Shown: one piece after another, positions 31,262-40,310 of the stretch
Position numbering within the stretch: the stretch's first letter is position 1
How the letters are laid out: every line of letters begins with the position of its first letter
The notes under the pieces: model-generated
What the model was told of the DNA's origin: nothing
What the model saw: only the letters and a program-made list of their open reading frames with translations
The model's database searches: none
Position numbers and translations under genes: made by a program
DNA from: Clostridiales bacterium
GTDB taxonomy: Bacteria > Bacillota > Clostridia > Lachnospirales > Lachnospiraceae
Direction of reading: 5' to 3'
Assembly: GCA_018365455.1 (NCBI GenBank)
Contig: JAGZJZ010000002.1
Coordinates: 142,788-206,787 of the forward strand
DNA: 64,000 nucleotides

Positions 31262-32170
31262 ATGGAAAAAATATTAAAAAAGATGAAACCGTTAGAGAAA
31301 CTGGATTTGAAAGACAGATTTTTGTTTGACCAGGTAGCAGAAGATCCCGAATGCTGTCAGGCGATGCTGGAAATTATACTGGATAAAGAAATTACTATTT
31401 TGATGAAAAATGAAACGGAAAAGGAATTTCGGACAACAACTTCTCAGAGATCTATAAAAATGGATGTTTTTGCTGCAGACGCAGAAGATAAAATCTACAA
31501 TATGGAAATGCAGCAAAAGAATGCCGGGAATCTGGCGAGACGTGGCAGGTTCTATCAAGCCCATCTGGATGTATCCCTGTTAGAGCCGGGTGTTATAGAT
31601 TTTAATGAGTTAAATGATTCCTATATGATAATGATTGCATGCTTTGATCTCTTTGGATTTGGAAAGTACCGCTATACCTGCCGTATGGAGTGCAAGGAAT
31701 TACCAGGCACTATTTTAGAAGATGGTGCAGTTAGGATCTTTTTAAACACAAAAGGGACAGACCGGCACGGGGTAAGCCAGGAATTAATTGATTTTCTGCA
31801 TTACGTTGAATGTTCTACGGATGAAGTCTGCAGCAAATGCGAAAGTGCGCGTATTCAAAGGATACATAAGCGCGTCTGCAGCATAAAGCGCAATGAAGAA
31901 GTGGGGGTGCGTTATTTGCAGCAATGGGAAGAAAAGATAATGATTCGTGAGGAAGGTATTGAAAAAGGAATCAAAAAAGGAATCGAAAAAGGTGAGCAGA
32001 AGAAAGCAATAGACATTGCAAAAAATCTCATCGATATCCTGGATGTGGAAGTCATTGCCACGAAGACAGGTCTGTCCGTTGAGACGGTTCAGCAAATAAA
32101 AGAAGGTCAGATTAAGCAGGAAGAGGAATTGGGGGATGCGGAAGAAAATAATGAGGAAACAAAAGAATAA
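31262..32170 (+). CDS. Rpn-family recombination-promoting nuclease/putative transposase
   Basis: 302-residue PD-(D/E)XK protein. The nuclease core is intact: Asp68 in KMDVFAAD and Glu82-x-Gln84 in YNMEMQQK, followed by the family helix RRGRFYQAHLD. The tail carries the repeated charged segment GIEKGIKKGIEKGEQKK and a small helix-turn-helix-like stretch near 263-276 (VIATKTGLSVETVQ). Members enhance RecA-independent recombination in E. coli, and in Lachnospiraceae they occur in many copies. AAGGAG precedes the ATG. It lies alone, downstream of a hairpin-rich region. Confidence 0.8.
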   Translation: MEKILKKMKPLEKLDLKDRFLFDQVAEDPECCQAMLEIILDKEITILMKNETEKEFRTTTSQRSIKMDVFAADAEDKIYNMEMQQKNAGNLARRGRFYQAHLDVSLLEPGVIDFNELNDSYMIMIACFDLFGFGKYRYTCRMECKELPGTILEDGAVRIFLNTKGTDRHGVSQELIDFLHYVECSTDEVCSKCESARIQRIHKRVCSIKRNEEVGVRYLQQWEEKIMIREEGIEKGIKKGIEKGEQKKAIDIAKNLIDILDVEVIATKTGLSVETVQQIKEGQIKQEEELGDAEENNEETKE

Positions 32171-32263
32171 AATAAATAAGAAAATAGACAGATAAAAATT
32201 TTAGAAGACAAATATATAGAAGTTGGATAAGTTAAATTATAGAAGATAAATAAGCAGTTAAAT

Positions 32264-32351
32264 AAAAAAAAAAAACCGGAAAATACTTTGTGAACTGTCC
32301 CGGAAGGATATTTAAACGTAATCACGGAGGCAATTTCATTTATATTTCCGG
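32264..32351 (-). terminator. Terminator of aroE with long U-run
   Basis: On the minus strand CCGGAAA/TTTCCGG (32351-32345 with 32282-32276) is followed by twelve T (A-run 32264-32275 on plus). The loop of about 60 bases has only weak inner pairing (GTGA/TCAC). Weak structure, but the U-run is striking. Confidence 0.5.
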
Positions 32352-32375
32352 TTCCTTATCAAATGCGAAAAAGGA

Positions 32376-33242
32376 TTATCTGAAATATTTTTCTTTTATA
32401 ATATCTATCGGCATGTCCTGCCCGGTCCAGATCTTAAAGGAAGCTGCACCCTGGTATAACAGCATATACATGCCATTAGCGGTACGGCATCCGCATTCTT
32501 GGGCAAGCTTTAGCAGCTTCGTTTCTTTTGGATTATAGATTACATCAAATACCATCAGGTCTTTATGGAAGAAGCTGGTATCGGTAATCAGGCAGCCATC
32601 CGTTTTGGGCGCCATTCCAACACTGGTTCCGTTGGTCAGGATATCGCTTTCTGCAATTTCAGACTTCAGGATAGAAGGATCGTCAAAGTCAAACAGATTT
32701 ACTTTACATTTGGTTTCGGTATTTAAGGTTTCCACGATTTTCTGTGCACGATCCCAGAATGCATCGTGAATGCTGAATACAGAGATTTCTTTTACACCGT
32801 CCAAAGCGGCCTGTATTAAAATAGCGGTGGCAGCACCACCCGCTCCTAACAGGGTCATTTTCTTGCCGATGATGTCGAATCCGGAATCTTTGCATGCCAT
32901 CATGAATCCGGTACCATCCGTTGTGTATCCAATCAATTTACCGTTGTCATTTAAAACAGTATTTACAGCACCGCCGATTCTGGCTGCAGGTGATAGTTCA
33001 TCGCAAAGTTCACACATGATATTTTTATCAGGCATTGTAATATTAAAGCCTAAAACGTTCATTGTGCGAAGACCTTCTGCCGCCTGAGGCATTTTATCTA
33101 CACCAACATCGAATGCCAGATAAGTACAGTCAATGCCAAGCTGCTCAAACGCTTCGTTATGCATTGCAGGTGAAATACTATGCTCCACTGGACTTCCTAA
33201 AAGACATGCAAGACGTGTATGACCGGTTATTTTTCTTGCCAT
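32376..33242 (-). CDS. aroE: Shikimate dehydrogenase
   Basis: 288-residue NADP-dependent enzyme reducing 3-dehydroshikimate to shikimate in the aromatic pathway. Substrate-binding residues are in GSPVEHSISPAMHN and NITMPDKN (the catalytic Lys), the Asp in TTDGTGF, and the Rossmann loop is LGAGGAATA. AAAGGGG precedes the start. A shikimate kinase fusion lies about 4 kb away on the other strand. Own promoter and terminator, so transcribed as a single gene. Confidence 0.94.
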   Translation of the reverse strand: MARKITGHTRLACLLGSPVEHSISPAMHNEAFEQLGIDCTYLAFDVGVDKMPQAAEGLRTMNVLGFNITMPDKNIMCELCDELSPAARIGGAVNTVLNDNGKLIGYTTDGTGFMMACKDSGFDIIGKKMTLLGAGGAATAILIQAALDGVKEISVFSIHDAFWDRAQKIVETLNTETKCKVNLFDFDDPSILKSEIAESDILTNGTSVGMAPKTDGCLITDTSFFHKDLMVFDVIYNPKETKLLKLAQECGCRTANGMYMLLYQGAASFKIWTGQDMPIDIIKEKYFR

Positions 33243-33307
33243 TATTATAATCCCCTTTCATTACCTCGTTTTTATCAGTAAAATTCTGTAATATATGATT
33301 TTTTAAT

Positions 33308-33336
33308 AGTAAACTATTTGACATAAAAAGTCAATT
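33308..33336 (-). promoter_or_regulatory. Promoter of aroE
   Basis: On the minus strand TTGACT (33336-33331), 17 bases, TACTAT (33313-33308), about 65 bases before the aroE start. Confidence 0.7.
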
Positions 33337-33434
33337 AGTTCTTTAATACATTAATGTGTTCAAGCATGTGTGAATATACTAATACGGGATGAAAACGTTT
33401 TGCAGCTATCTGACAGCTACAGCAAAAGAATAAT

Positions 33435-33473
33435 TAATGGATACCTGAACTAATAGCTGCAGGCATCCATTAT
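33435..33473 (-). terminator. Hairpin after the aldo/keto reductase gene
   Basis: TAATGGAT/ATCCATTA plus CCTG/CAGG with one mismatch (about 33435-33447 with 33461-33473). On the minus strand it is followed by a moderately T-rich stretch, so it probably ends the aldo/keto reductase transcript. Confidence 0.5.
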
Positions 33474-33490
33474 AGTAAATAATTATTCAA

Positions 33491-34354
33491 TTAAAAGAAA
33501 TATTGTCCATCTATCTTTTTTAGTTCGTCAGCCAGTAGAGCTCTTTCTTTTTCAGTGAGAGGAGTGTTCAGGCATTCGTCGATATGATCTACAACAAAAG
33601 AAAAACTTTCAAAGTTTCCAGGGGGTACTACAGCATCTGCCCCCATGGAAAGGGTGTATTTAATGGCGGCGATCCCCAGGTCCACATTGTCAGAAATTGG
33701 TTTACACCAGGATTTCGGGAAGTCGGACCCGATACGTTCTTCTTCATTTATCCATGCACGGTGTATCAGGGTTTTCATGCCAAGTAAACCGATGTTTTTT
33801 TCTTTGGCGGATTTAGCAATGCGTGTTCCAAACTTTTTGCCAAGGTTTATCCCCCAGTTTAAAGGAAAAAGAACGGTGTCAAAGTCATAGCGTTTAAGTG
33901 CCTCCAGAGCAACTTCCTCATTATGGCAGGTGATACCCAGCTTCTTTAAAACACCTTCTTCTTTCCCTTTACACATGATTTCCATTACACCGCCTTTGGA
34001 AAAAGCGGTATCCAGTTCTTCCATGGATACGAGTCCATGCATTTGGTATACATCAAAATAGTCCGTATGCAGCAGGTCAAAAGATTCTTCTAACTCTTTT
34101 TTACCGTCTTCAGCCAGCCTGCAGTTTGTCTTACATGCAAGATAAATATGATTTCGGTAAGGTTTCAGAGAATTACCCAGTTTTTCCTGGGCATCCCCAT
34201 AGGTGGGCGCCACATCAAAATAATTGATGCCATGTTCAATAGCATATTCCACATAGCGGTCGGATGCTTCCTGGCCATCATCCATAGATACAATACCTCC
34301 GTAGACAACAGGGCTGATCTCATAGCCGGTATTACCCAATTTCCTTCTTTGCAT
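33491..34354 (-). CDS. Aldo/keto reductase family protein
   Basis: 287-residue cytoplasmic NADPH-dependent oxidoreductase with a TIM-barrel fold. The catalytic tetrad is visible: Asp47 and Tyr52 (FDVAPTYGDA), Lys75 (LACKTN) and His106 (YQMHGL). The C-terminal nucleotide-binding part (GADAVVPPGNFESFSF) is typical. AAAGGATCG precedes the ATG. On the minus strand an extended -10, TGCTATAAT (TATAAT at 34482-34477), lies about 120 bases upstream. The substrate is not predictable; a role in reducing sugar or carbonyl compounds is general to the family. Confidence 0.88.
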   Translation of the reverse strand: MQRRKLGNTGYEISPVVYGGIVSMDDGQEASDRYVEYAIEHGINYFDVAPTYGDAQEKLGNSLKPYRNHIYLACKTNCRLAEDGKKELEESFDLLHTDYFDVYQMHGLVSMEELDTAFSKGGVMEIMCKGKEEGVLKKLGITCHNEEVALEALKRYDFDTVLFPLNWGINLGKKFGTRIAKSAKEKNIGLLGMKTLIHRAWINEEERIGSDFPKSWCKPISDNVDLGIAAIKYTLSMGADAVVPPGNFESFSFVVDHIDECLNTPLTEKERALLADELKKIDGQYFF

Positions 34355-34576
34355 AGTTCGATCCTTTCTGAATTAGATGACAAATTCAAGTGCTTTGACA
34401 AATTTATTTGGTTTTAAGAAATGCTGCGGTAGTGTCACCATTTAAGTGAAGATACAAGCGCAGGACTTTGAATAAAATTATAGCATATGCAATAGGTGAA
34501 TACTATATGTTATATTGAAAAACACAGAAAATAAATACTGTCTTTACGCAGCACGTGAGACTGCATTAGTTGCCAC

Positions 34577-34632
34577 TTGACAACACGCATGGTATATGTT
34601 ATCTTGAAAATACAAACATGGTGTATGTATTT
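34577..34632 (+). promoter_or_regulatory. tetR promoter with operator repeats
   Basis: TTGACA (34577-34582), 17 bases, TATCTT (34600-34605). CATGGTATATGT (34588-34599, between -35 and -10) and CATGGTGTATGT (34617-34628) are near-identical. A third, inverted copy lies before the ABC genes, so these are candidate TetR sites. Confidence 0.65.
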
Positions 34633-34646
34633 ATGGAGGTAATGAA

Positions 34647-35303
34647 ATGCCACGAAACAAATATCCAGAAGAAACGGTGCAAAAAATATTAGATGTATCG
34701 TTAAGGTTATTCCTGGAAAAAGGATACGAGGAAACAACGGTTTTAGACATTGTCAATGATTTAGGTGGTTTGACACGAGGTGCTTTTTATCATCATTTTA
34801 ATTCCAAAGAGGAAGTTCTGGACGCATTAGGGAACAGAATGTTTGATGAAAATAACCCTTTTGAAAAGGTAAGAAATGAAAAAGGACTAAATGGCTTAGA
34901 AAAATTAAAAAAAGTCATTGTAATGCAAAATTCAAATCAAGACCTTCGGGAACTTAATTTAATGTCTATGTCACTGACAAAAAATCCCAGGATTTTAGCA
35001 GAGTGTTTGGAATATAATCAAAATATGCTTGCTTCTAGTTTTGAAGAATTGCTTCAAGAAGCTATAGATGACGGCTCAATCAAAAATATAAAATATCTAA
35101 AAGCATTTACCAGTATATTTACATTGATTATAGGTATATGGTTTGTACCAACGATTTTTCCTTGTACGAAAAAAGAATTATATGAAAAACTGTACTTTGC
35201 AAAAGAGATGTTTGAAACATTAGGTGTTCCAATTATAGACGATGAGATGTTACCATCATTGGAACAGACAATAGAACGAATAGAAGATCTTGAAAAAGAA
35301 TAA
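34647..35303 (+). CDS. TetR-family regulator
   Basis: 218-residue regulator. The helix-turn-helix lies at about residues 25-45 (TTVLDIVNDLGGLTRGAFYHHF), with the typical following helix of NSKEEVLDALGNRM. The C-terminal ligand domain has no assigned class. GGAGG precedes the ATG. It is followed by a terminator and the ABC exporter pair on the same strand. Repeated CATGGTRTATGT boxes before both units indicate that it controls itself and the exporter; the inducing compound is unknown. Confidence 0.85.
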   Translation: MPRNKYPEETVQKILDVSLRLFLEKGYEETTVLDIVNDLGGLTRGAFYHHFNSKEEVLDALGNRMFDENNPFEKVRNEKGLNGLEKLKKVIVMQNSNQDLRELNLMSMSLTKNPRILAECLEYNQNMLASSFEELLQEAIDDGSIKNIKYLKAFTSIFTLIIGIWFVPTIFPCTKKELYEKLYFAKEMFETLGVPIIDDEMLPSLEQTIERIEDLEKE

Positions 35304-35333
35304 AATTGCCAGGCAATGCAATTTTATTTTTTT
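35302..35333 (+). terminator. Terminator or attenuator between tetR and the ABC genes
   Basis: AAAATTGC/GCAATTTT (35302-35309 with 35318-35325), 8-base loop, then seven T. It begins within the tetR stop codon. Confidence 0.75.
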
Positions 35334-35341
35334 ACTTAAAT

Positions 35342-35357
35342 ACATACAAACACCATG
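35342..35357 (+). promoter_or_regulatory. Candidate TetR box before the ABC exporter
   Basis: ACATACAAACACCATG, the inverse complement of CATGGTGTTTGTATGT, similar to the boxes at 34588 and 34617. It ends 20 bases before the ABC start codon. Confidence 0.5.
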
Positions 35358-35377
35358 TATATATAGGAGGGTATCAT

Positions 35378-36325
35378 ATGATTTCTAAGAATATTAGCAT
35401 TGATGTGAAAGGTCTAAAGAAAAGCTATAAAAAGGTTTCCGTTTTAAACAACGTAAATTTTGAAGTGGAAACAGGAACAATCTTTTCGCTGCTTGGTTCC
35501 AATGGAGCTGGAAAAACAACGACAATAAAAATTTTATCAACGCTCATTAAACCAGACAGTGGAAGTATAAATGTATGTGGCTATAATATACGGAAAGAAC
35601 CACACAAGATACATGAAGTTATCAGCCTTACGGGACAATTTTCGGCAGTTGACGAAACCCTGACAGGATTGGAAAATCTCATTCTAATCGGGAAACTGAC
35701 GCATTTACCCAATGTGAAAGAAAGAGCGAATGAATTATTAACTTATTTTGATTTGGTTTCAGCTTCTAACCGTTTGGTATCAACATATTCAGGCGGGATG
35801 AGAAGAAAATTGGACATTGCAATGAGTTTAGTAAATAGTCCGTCTGTTCTTTTTTTAGATGAACCAACGACTGGACTTGACCCGCAAAGCCGCCATAATA
35901 TGTGGGAGATTATCAAAGATTTAAAGAATACGGGTACTACGATTTTTCTCACTACACAATATCTGGAAGAAGCGGAACAGCTGGCAGACAATATTGCAAT
36001 CTTAGATAAAGGTTCCATTATCGTAGAGGGTACCTTAGAGGAATTAAAAAAATTGCTGCCACAGGAAATCGTAGAGTTTGAATTTCCATCCAAACAAGAC
36101 TATGAAAAGGCTCTATCGTTACTAAAGGAATATAGGGTAACGTCTGATCAGGAGAAAAATCAACTAACGGTGTATACACTGGAAGCAATCAATGTATTGA
36201 CAAAATTATTTCAGCTGTTTACCGCGCACAACATAAATATTAAAGATGTATCACGTAAATCTCCCTCTTTAGAAGATGTATTTCTAACACTGATTGGAGA
36301 AAAGGAGGCATTAAAAAATGAGTAA
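35378..36325 (+). CDS. ABC transporter ATP-binding protein, DrrA-like
   Basis: 315-residue ATPase of the daunorubicin-exporter type. Walker A is GSNGAGKTT near residue 46, the signature is TYSGGMRRKLD, Walker B is VLFLDEPTTGLDP, and the switch region has TQYLEEAEQL. The C-terminal 90 residues form the extra domain typical of DrrA-like proteins. The start ATG at 35378 follows AGGAGGG; the longer open frame covers operator sequence. It overlaps the permease by 8 bases. Together they should export a toxic compound sensed by the TetR regulator. Confidence 0.9.
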   Translation: MISKNISIDVKGLKKSYKKVSVLNNVNFEVETGTIFSLLGSNGAGKTTTIKILSTLIKPDSGSINVCGYNIRKEPHKIHEVISLTGQFSAVDETLTGLENLILIGKLTHLPNVKERANELLTYFDLVSASNRLVSTYSGGMRRKLDIAMSLVNSPSVLFLDEPTTGLDPQSRHNMWEIIKDLKNTGTTIFLTTQYLEEAEQLADNIAILDKGSIIVEGTLEELKKLLPQEIVEFEFPSKQDYEKALSLLKEYRVTSDQEKNQLTVYTLEAINVLTKLFQLFTAHNINIKDVSRKSPSLEDVFLTLIGEKEALKNE

Positions 36326-37091
36326 AACGATAAGAATATTCAGGGATACATTAACCATGACCGAAAGGTGCCTGACACTGTCAAAACGAAATATAGACAC
36401 GTTTTTAACAAGTTTTATTTTACCGGCTTTAATGATGGTTCTTTTTGTTTATGTATTTGGCGGTGCTATGAATGTGGGTGATTCTTCTTACGTGAATTAT
36501 ATTGTACCTGGTATCATACTTCAATGTATTGGGCAATGTGCGTCTACAACGGCAATTAGCGTTAGCAGTGATATTAAAAATGGAATCATAGAACGATTTT
36601 GTACAATGCCGATCATAAAATCTTCTATTTTAAGCGGTCATGTTATAGGGGCATTGCTCCGCAATTTATTGACAACTATTATTGTAATTGCGGTGGCCTT
36701 TGTAGTTGGTTTTCGTCCCACAGCAAACCTTGTGGATTGGCTAATAGTGATTGTGATCGTTTTACTGTATATTGTCACTATATCATGGATTTCAGTTTTT
36801 ATTGGTATCACAGCAAACAGTTCCGAGGGGGCAGGTGCATTTTCTGTTATCGTCATTATACTGCCATACTTGAGTTCAGGGTTTGTTCCGGTGGAAACTA
36901 TGCCAAAGTTATTAAAAATCTTTTCACAACATCAGCCAATGACACCAGTTATAGAGTCTATAAGGATGTTATTATTAGGAAAACCCTTAAACACCGATAC
37001 CCTGCTCATTGCCACTATATGGTGTCTGGGACTGACAATAGCATTTTACTTTTTATCATCCAAAGCCTTTATAAATAAAACAGCTAAATAA
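36318..37091 (+). CDS. ABC-2-type permease, DrrB-like
   Basis: 257-residue membrane subunit with six hydrophobic segments of the ABC-2 fold. The YVNYIVPGIILQCIGQ stretch after the first helix and the IESIRMLLLGKP region near the end are typical for DrrB-like exporters. The start codon is inside the end of the ATPase gene, 16 bases after AAAGGAGG-like sequence, so translation is coupled. It probably dimerises to form the export channel. Confidence 0.88.
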   Translation: MSKTIRIFRDTLTMTERCLTLSKRNIDTFLTSFILPALMMVLFVYVFGGAMNVGDSSYVNYIVPGIILQCIGQCASTTAISVSSDIKNGIIERFCTMPIIKSSILSGHVIGALLRNLLTTIIVIAVAFVVGFRPTANLVDWLIVIVIVLLYIVTISWISVFIGITANSSEGAGAFSVIVIILPYLSSGFVPVETMPKLLKIFSQHQPMTPVIESIRMLLLGKPLNTDTLLIATIWCLGLTIAFYFLSSKAFINKTAK

Positions 37092-37221
37092 AACGTCATG
37101 CTAATAAGAGAAAAAATGATCCGGTGCAGTCATCACAAGGGATATGATGTATCCCTTTCTGCAAAAGCTGAAATGGGGAGGATAACACAGTAAGAATTTT
37201 TCACTTTAAAGTATTAAAATG

Positions 37222-37250
37222 TTGATAATTTTCCATCTCCCTGTTATAAT
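37222..37250 (+). promoter_or_regulatory. Promoter of the chorismate mutase-shikimate kinase gene
   Basis: TTGATA (37222-37227), 17 bases, TATAAT (37245-37250), about 34 bases before the ATG. Confidence 0.75.
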
Positions 37251-37283
37251 ACAGCATAGAAATGTAAGAAAGGAAAAGCCCAG

Positions 37284-38069
37284 ATGGATAGATTAGAAGA
37301 AATCAGAGAAAAGATTAGCCAATGTGATGACCGCATTATTGAGGAACTTATTATTCGAATGAATTGCATGAAGGATTTGATCGAATACAAAAAGCAAACA
37401 GGTATGCAGTTTATTCAGCCAGAACAGGATAAGGAACAGGAAAATGTTCTGAAGAATAAGGTTAAAGATCAAGAATTTGAAGATGAAATTCTACATATTT
37501 TTAAATATATTATGAAAAACAGCCGTAAGGTACAGACGAAGAGTTTGTTAGACTATAATATCTTTTTAATCGGATTTATGGGGGCTGGAAAGAGTACCGT
37601 TGCAGATGGACTCGAGGAAATGCTTGAAATGGAGCGTATTGAGATGGATACCCTGATCGCTGAGAAGCAGGGTATGTCAATACCACAGATTTTTGAGGAG
37701 TATGGAGAGGCATTTTTCCGTGATCTGGAAAGCAATCTGCTGATTGAGCTTCAGAAAAAGAGTCAGGCTATTGTTTCCTGTGGAGGTGGTATCGTAATGC
37801 GCCCTGAGAATGCGGAACATATGAAGAAGCATGGCAGAGTTGTATTGCTGAGCGCTTCCCCCAAGACAATATTCGAACGGGTGAAGGATAGTAAAGAACG
37901 CCCGATTCTGAATGACAATATGAATGTGGCATTCATAGAAGAGTTAATGGAAAAACGCCGGGAAAAATATCTTGCCACCGCAGATATTATCGTGGAGACA
38001 GATGGCAAGAATGTGATAGAGATCTGTGAAGAAATTATATCCAGGCTGGTTGTCCTTGACAGGAATTAG
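37284..38069 (+). CDS. aroK: Chorismate mutase-shikimate kinase fusion
   Basis: 261-residue bifunctional protein of aromatic amino acid synthesis. Residues 1-85 form an AroQ-type chorismate mutase helix bundle (LEEIREKISQCDDRIIEEL, then the IEYKK lysine helix). Residues 90-261 are a shikimate kinase with P-loop GFMGAGKST (Lys103), the shikimate-binding FFRDLES and SCGGG, and the lid arginines in RPILND. It phosphorylates shikimate and should also rearrange chorismate to prephenate, two steps that are not consecutive. aroE lies nearby on the other strand. Similar fusions are known in Clostridia. Confidence 0.9.
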   Translation: MDRLEEIREKISQCDDRIIEELIIRMNCMKDLIEYKKQTGMQFIQPEQDKEQENVLKNKVKDQEFEDEILHIFKYIMKNSRKVQTKSLLDYNIFLIGFMGAGKSTVADGLEEMLEMERIEMDTLIAEKQGMSIPQIFEEYGEAFFRDLESNLLIELQKKSQAIVSCGGGIVMRPENAEHMKKHGRVVLLSASPKTIFERVKDSKERPILNDNMNVAFIEELMEKRREKYLATADIIVETDGKNVIEICEEIISRLVVLDRN

Positions 38070-38102
38070 ATCGTAATTGAAAATTAAAGCAGAATTATAA
38101 AT

Positions 38103-38156
38103 GTGGCAAAATATATATAGGTTCATTCAGCCTTATATGTTTTTTGCCACTTTTTT
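38103..38156 (+). terminator. Terminator after the aroK fusion
   Basis: A long hairpin with outer GTGGCAAAA/TTTTGCCAC (38103-38111 with 38142-38150) and inner ATATAGG/CCTTATAT pairing, followed by six T. Confidence 0.88.
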
Positions 38157-38337
38157 ATTTAAAGAAACTCTGGGATTTCCGGGAAAAATAAAGATGAAAA
38201 GATCAAGATAGCAATTTATATGAATAAAAATTCTGTGGATTCTGCTATATTAATTAGGAACATAAAGTAATGACCGATGAAATGGATACCGGATACTGAA
38301 CGGAGAACATAGACCCCAAAATACAAGGAGGCGCAAA

Positions 38338-39216
38338 ATGGAAAACAATCGATATGAAATCGGACGGGTAATTGACTATATAGAAACACATCTTTTGGAT
38401 GATAGGCTGGATCTAGAGTCGATTGCAACAGCAATCGGATACTCCAAATATCATCTGCACAGGATGTTTCATTTGGTTGTCGGGTTTACCGTCCATCGAT
38501 ACATCCAAAGGCGCAGATTAACAGAAGCAGCCCGAATGCTTATCTTTACCGAAAAACCCATTATAGAAATCGCTCTGTGTGCCGGATATGAAACTCAGCG
38601 GGCATTTTCCAATGGATTTAAAGAAATGTTTCAATATAGCCCCGCATCTTTTCGAAAGCATGGCAGTTTTCTGCCGTTACAACTAAAGTATGATGTGACG
38701 AACTGTAAAAAGTTAAGGGGGGACCGGATTATGGAAATTAAGATCATAGAAGCGGGTGCCATTACTCTGATTGGCTGTAGTAAAAGTACGAAAAAAGGGT
38801 TTCAGGCAATGGGAAAATGCTGGCGTTTTATCCATGGAAACAAGCATAAAATTAAAAACAGAACGGATATGGATTTTTTAATCGGAATAAATGATTATTC
38901 AATGTTTGAGTATGATGATGTAAATGATGCAATTCCTGTTTTCAATTACATTGCCGGAGCCCAGGTAAGTGTTAAAGAAGAACTGCCAAAAGGAATGGAC
39001 CTATTTACCTTGCCCCCCAGTAAATATGTGGTTTTTACTTTTCGGGGAAGAAATGAGGACAGCCAACAGCCGGTTGTGGAATATATTTATCAGGAATGGT
39101 TTCCAAGCGCAGCCTGCCGCTTTAACGAAAGTAATCCATATGACTTTGCTAAGTATGGAGAAGTAATTGATGAGAATGGAGAGAGTGAAATTCAATTCTG
39201 GGTACCGGTTATTTAG
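38338..39216 (+). CDS. AraC-family regulator with GyrI-like effector domain
   Basis: 292 residues in two domains. Residues 1-105 carry the double helix-turn-helix of AraC regulators (LESIATAIGYSKYHLHRMFH and IIEIALCAGYETQRAFSNGFKEMFQYSPASFR). Residues about 130-292 resemble the GyrI/effector-binding fold known from MarR-pathway Rob and BmrR (VFNYIAGAQVSV, SKYVVFTFRG, FWVPV end). Such proteins sense hydrophobic or cationic compounds. AAGGAGG precedes the ATG. No obvious target gene is next to it on the same strand except pdxS, so the regulon is unknown. The 268-base gap before it holds the aroK terminator and nothing else seen. Confidence 0.88.
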   Translation: MENNRYEIGRVIDYIETHLLDDRLDLESIATAIGYSKYHLHRMFHLVVGFTVHRYIQRRRLTEAARMLIFTEKPIIEIALCAGYETQRAFSNGFKEMFQYSPASFRKHGSFLPLQLKYDVTNCKKLRGDRIMEIKIIEAGAITLIGCSKSTKKGFQAMGKCWRFIHGNKHKIKNRTDMDFLIGINDYSMFEYDDVNDAIPVFNYIAGAQVSVKEELPKGMDLFTLPPSKYVVFTFRGRNEDSQQPVVEYIYQEWFPSAACRFNESNPYDFAKYGEVIDENGESEIQFWVPVI

Positions 39217-39318
39217 TGCATATCTGTTATTACTAAACTGGCATGGTTTAAAAATGTAAAACTGGCATTTGAAACAAGGACACATTTCGGATATAGTAGA
39301 ACCATAAAAATTGCCCAT

Positions 39319-39347
39319 TTGCAATGAATGATAGGAATTCTTATGAT
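39319..39347 (+). promoter_or_regulatory. Promoter of pdxST
   Basis: TTGCAA (39319-39324), 17 bases, TATGAT (39342-39347), about 85 bases before pdxS. Confidence 0.55.
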
Positions 39348-39433
39348 CTTAATTCGAAAAAGGTATGAGCCATACAATTTTTACTTGCTGCTGATAACAA
39401 TTACAACAGGATAGATAACAGGAGAGTGTTTAC

Positions 39434-40309
39434 ATGGAACAGAACAGATATGAATTAAACAAGGAACTGGCACAGATGTTAAAGGGTGGAGTAATCATGG
39501 ATGTAACTACACCGGAGCAGGCAAAGATCGCCCAGGACGCCGGGGCATGTGCGGTTATGGCGCTTGAGCGTATTCCGGCTGATATCAGAGCCGCTGGTGG
39601 AGTCTCCAGAATGAGTGATCCCGGCATGATTCGGGGAATCCAGGAGGCAGTGACGATACCTGTCATGGCAAAGTGCAGGATTGGGCATTTTGCTGAGGCT
39701 CAGATTTTGGAAGCGATTGAGATTGATTATATAGACGAGAGTGAAGTACTGTCTCCGGCTGATGATGTGTATCACATCGATAAGACAAAATTTAAGGTAC
39801 CTTTTGTATGCGGTGCTAAGGATCTGGGGGAAGCACTTCGGAGAATTACGGAAGGAGCGTCCATGATCCGTACAAAAGGGGAGCCTGGAACCGGTGACAT
39901 CGTGCAGGCAGTTCGTCATATGAGAAAGATGAATCAGGAAATAGCGAGGTTGGTATCAATGCGGGAGGACGAATTATTTCAGGCAGCAAAAGAGCTCCAG
40001 GTTCCCTGTGAGATGGTAGACTATGTGCATCGTAACGGAAGGCTTCCGGTGGTTAATTTTGCAGCAGGCGGAGTGGCGACTCCGGCGGATGCGGCGTTGA
40101 TGATGCAGCTTGGAGCAGAAGGAGTCTTTGTGGGATCGGGTATATTCAAATCAGGAGACCCGGCTAAGAGGGCACAGGCAATTGTTAAAGCCGTTACCAA
40201 TTACCAAGATGCAAAAATGCTGGCAGAATTGTCGGAAGACCTGGGAGAGGCCATGGTGGGAATCAATGAGCAGGAAATCGGACTTTTGATGGCGGAAAGG
40301 GGAAAATAA
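39434..40309 (+). CDS. pdxS: Pyridoxal 5'-phosphate synthase, PdxS subunit
   Basis: 291-residue synthase subunit that makes pyridoxal 5'-phosphate from ribose 5-phosphate, glyceraldehyde 3-phosphate and ammonia, as a 12-mer with PdxT. Catalytic residues are Asp23 (VIMDVTT), Lys80 (PVMAKCRIGH) and Lys148 (IRTKGEPGTG). The sequence is strongly conserved throughout, including MALERIPADIRAAGGV. Ends one base before the pdxT start, so the two are coupled. Confidence 0.97.
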   Translation: MEQNRYELNKELAQMLKGGVIMDVTTPEQAKIAQDAGACAVMALERIPADIRAAGGVSRMSDPGMIRGIQEAVTIPVMAKCRIGHFAEAQILEAIEIDYIDESEVLSPADDVYHIDKTKFKVPFVCGAKDLGEALRRITEGASMIRTKGEPGTGDIVQAVRHMRKMNQEIARLVSMREDELFQAAKELQVPCEMVDYVHRNGRLPVVNFAAGGVATPADAALMMQLGAEGVFVGSGIFKSGDPAKRAQAIVKAVTNYQDAKMLAELSEDLGEAMVGINEQEIGLLMAERGK

Positions 40310-40310
40310 A

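Noticed and set aside
33390..33404. cre-like GAAAACGTTTT site between aroE and the aldo/keto reductase gene
   Set aside because: It lies upstream of the aroE promoter and matches the CcpA consensus only in the core, so it may be chance.
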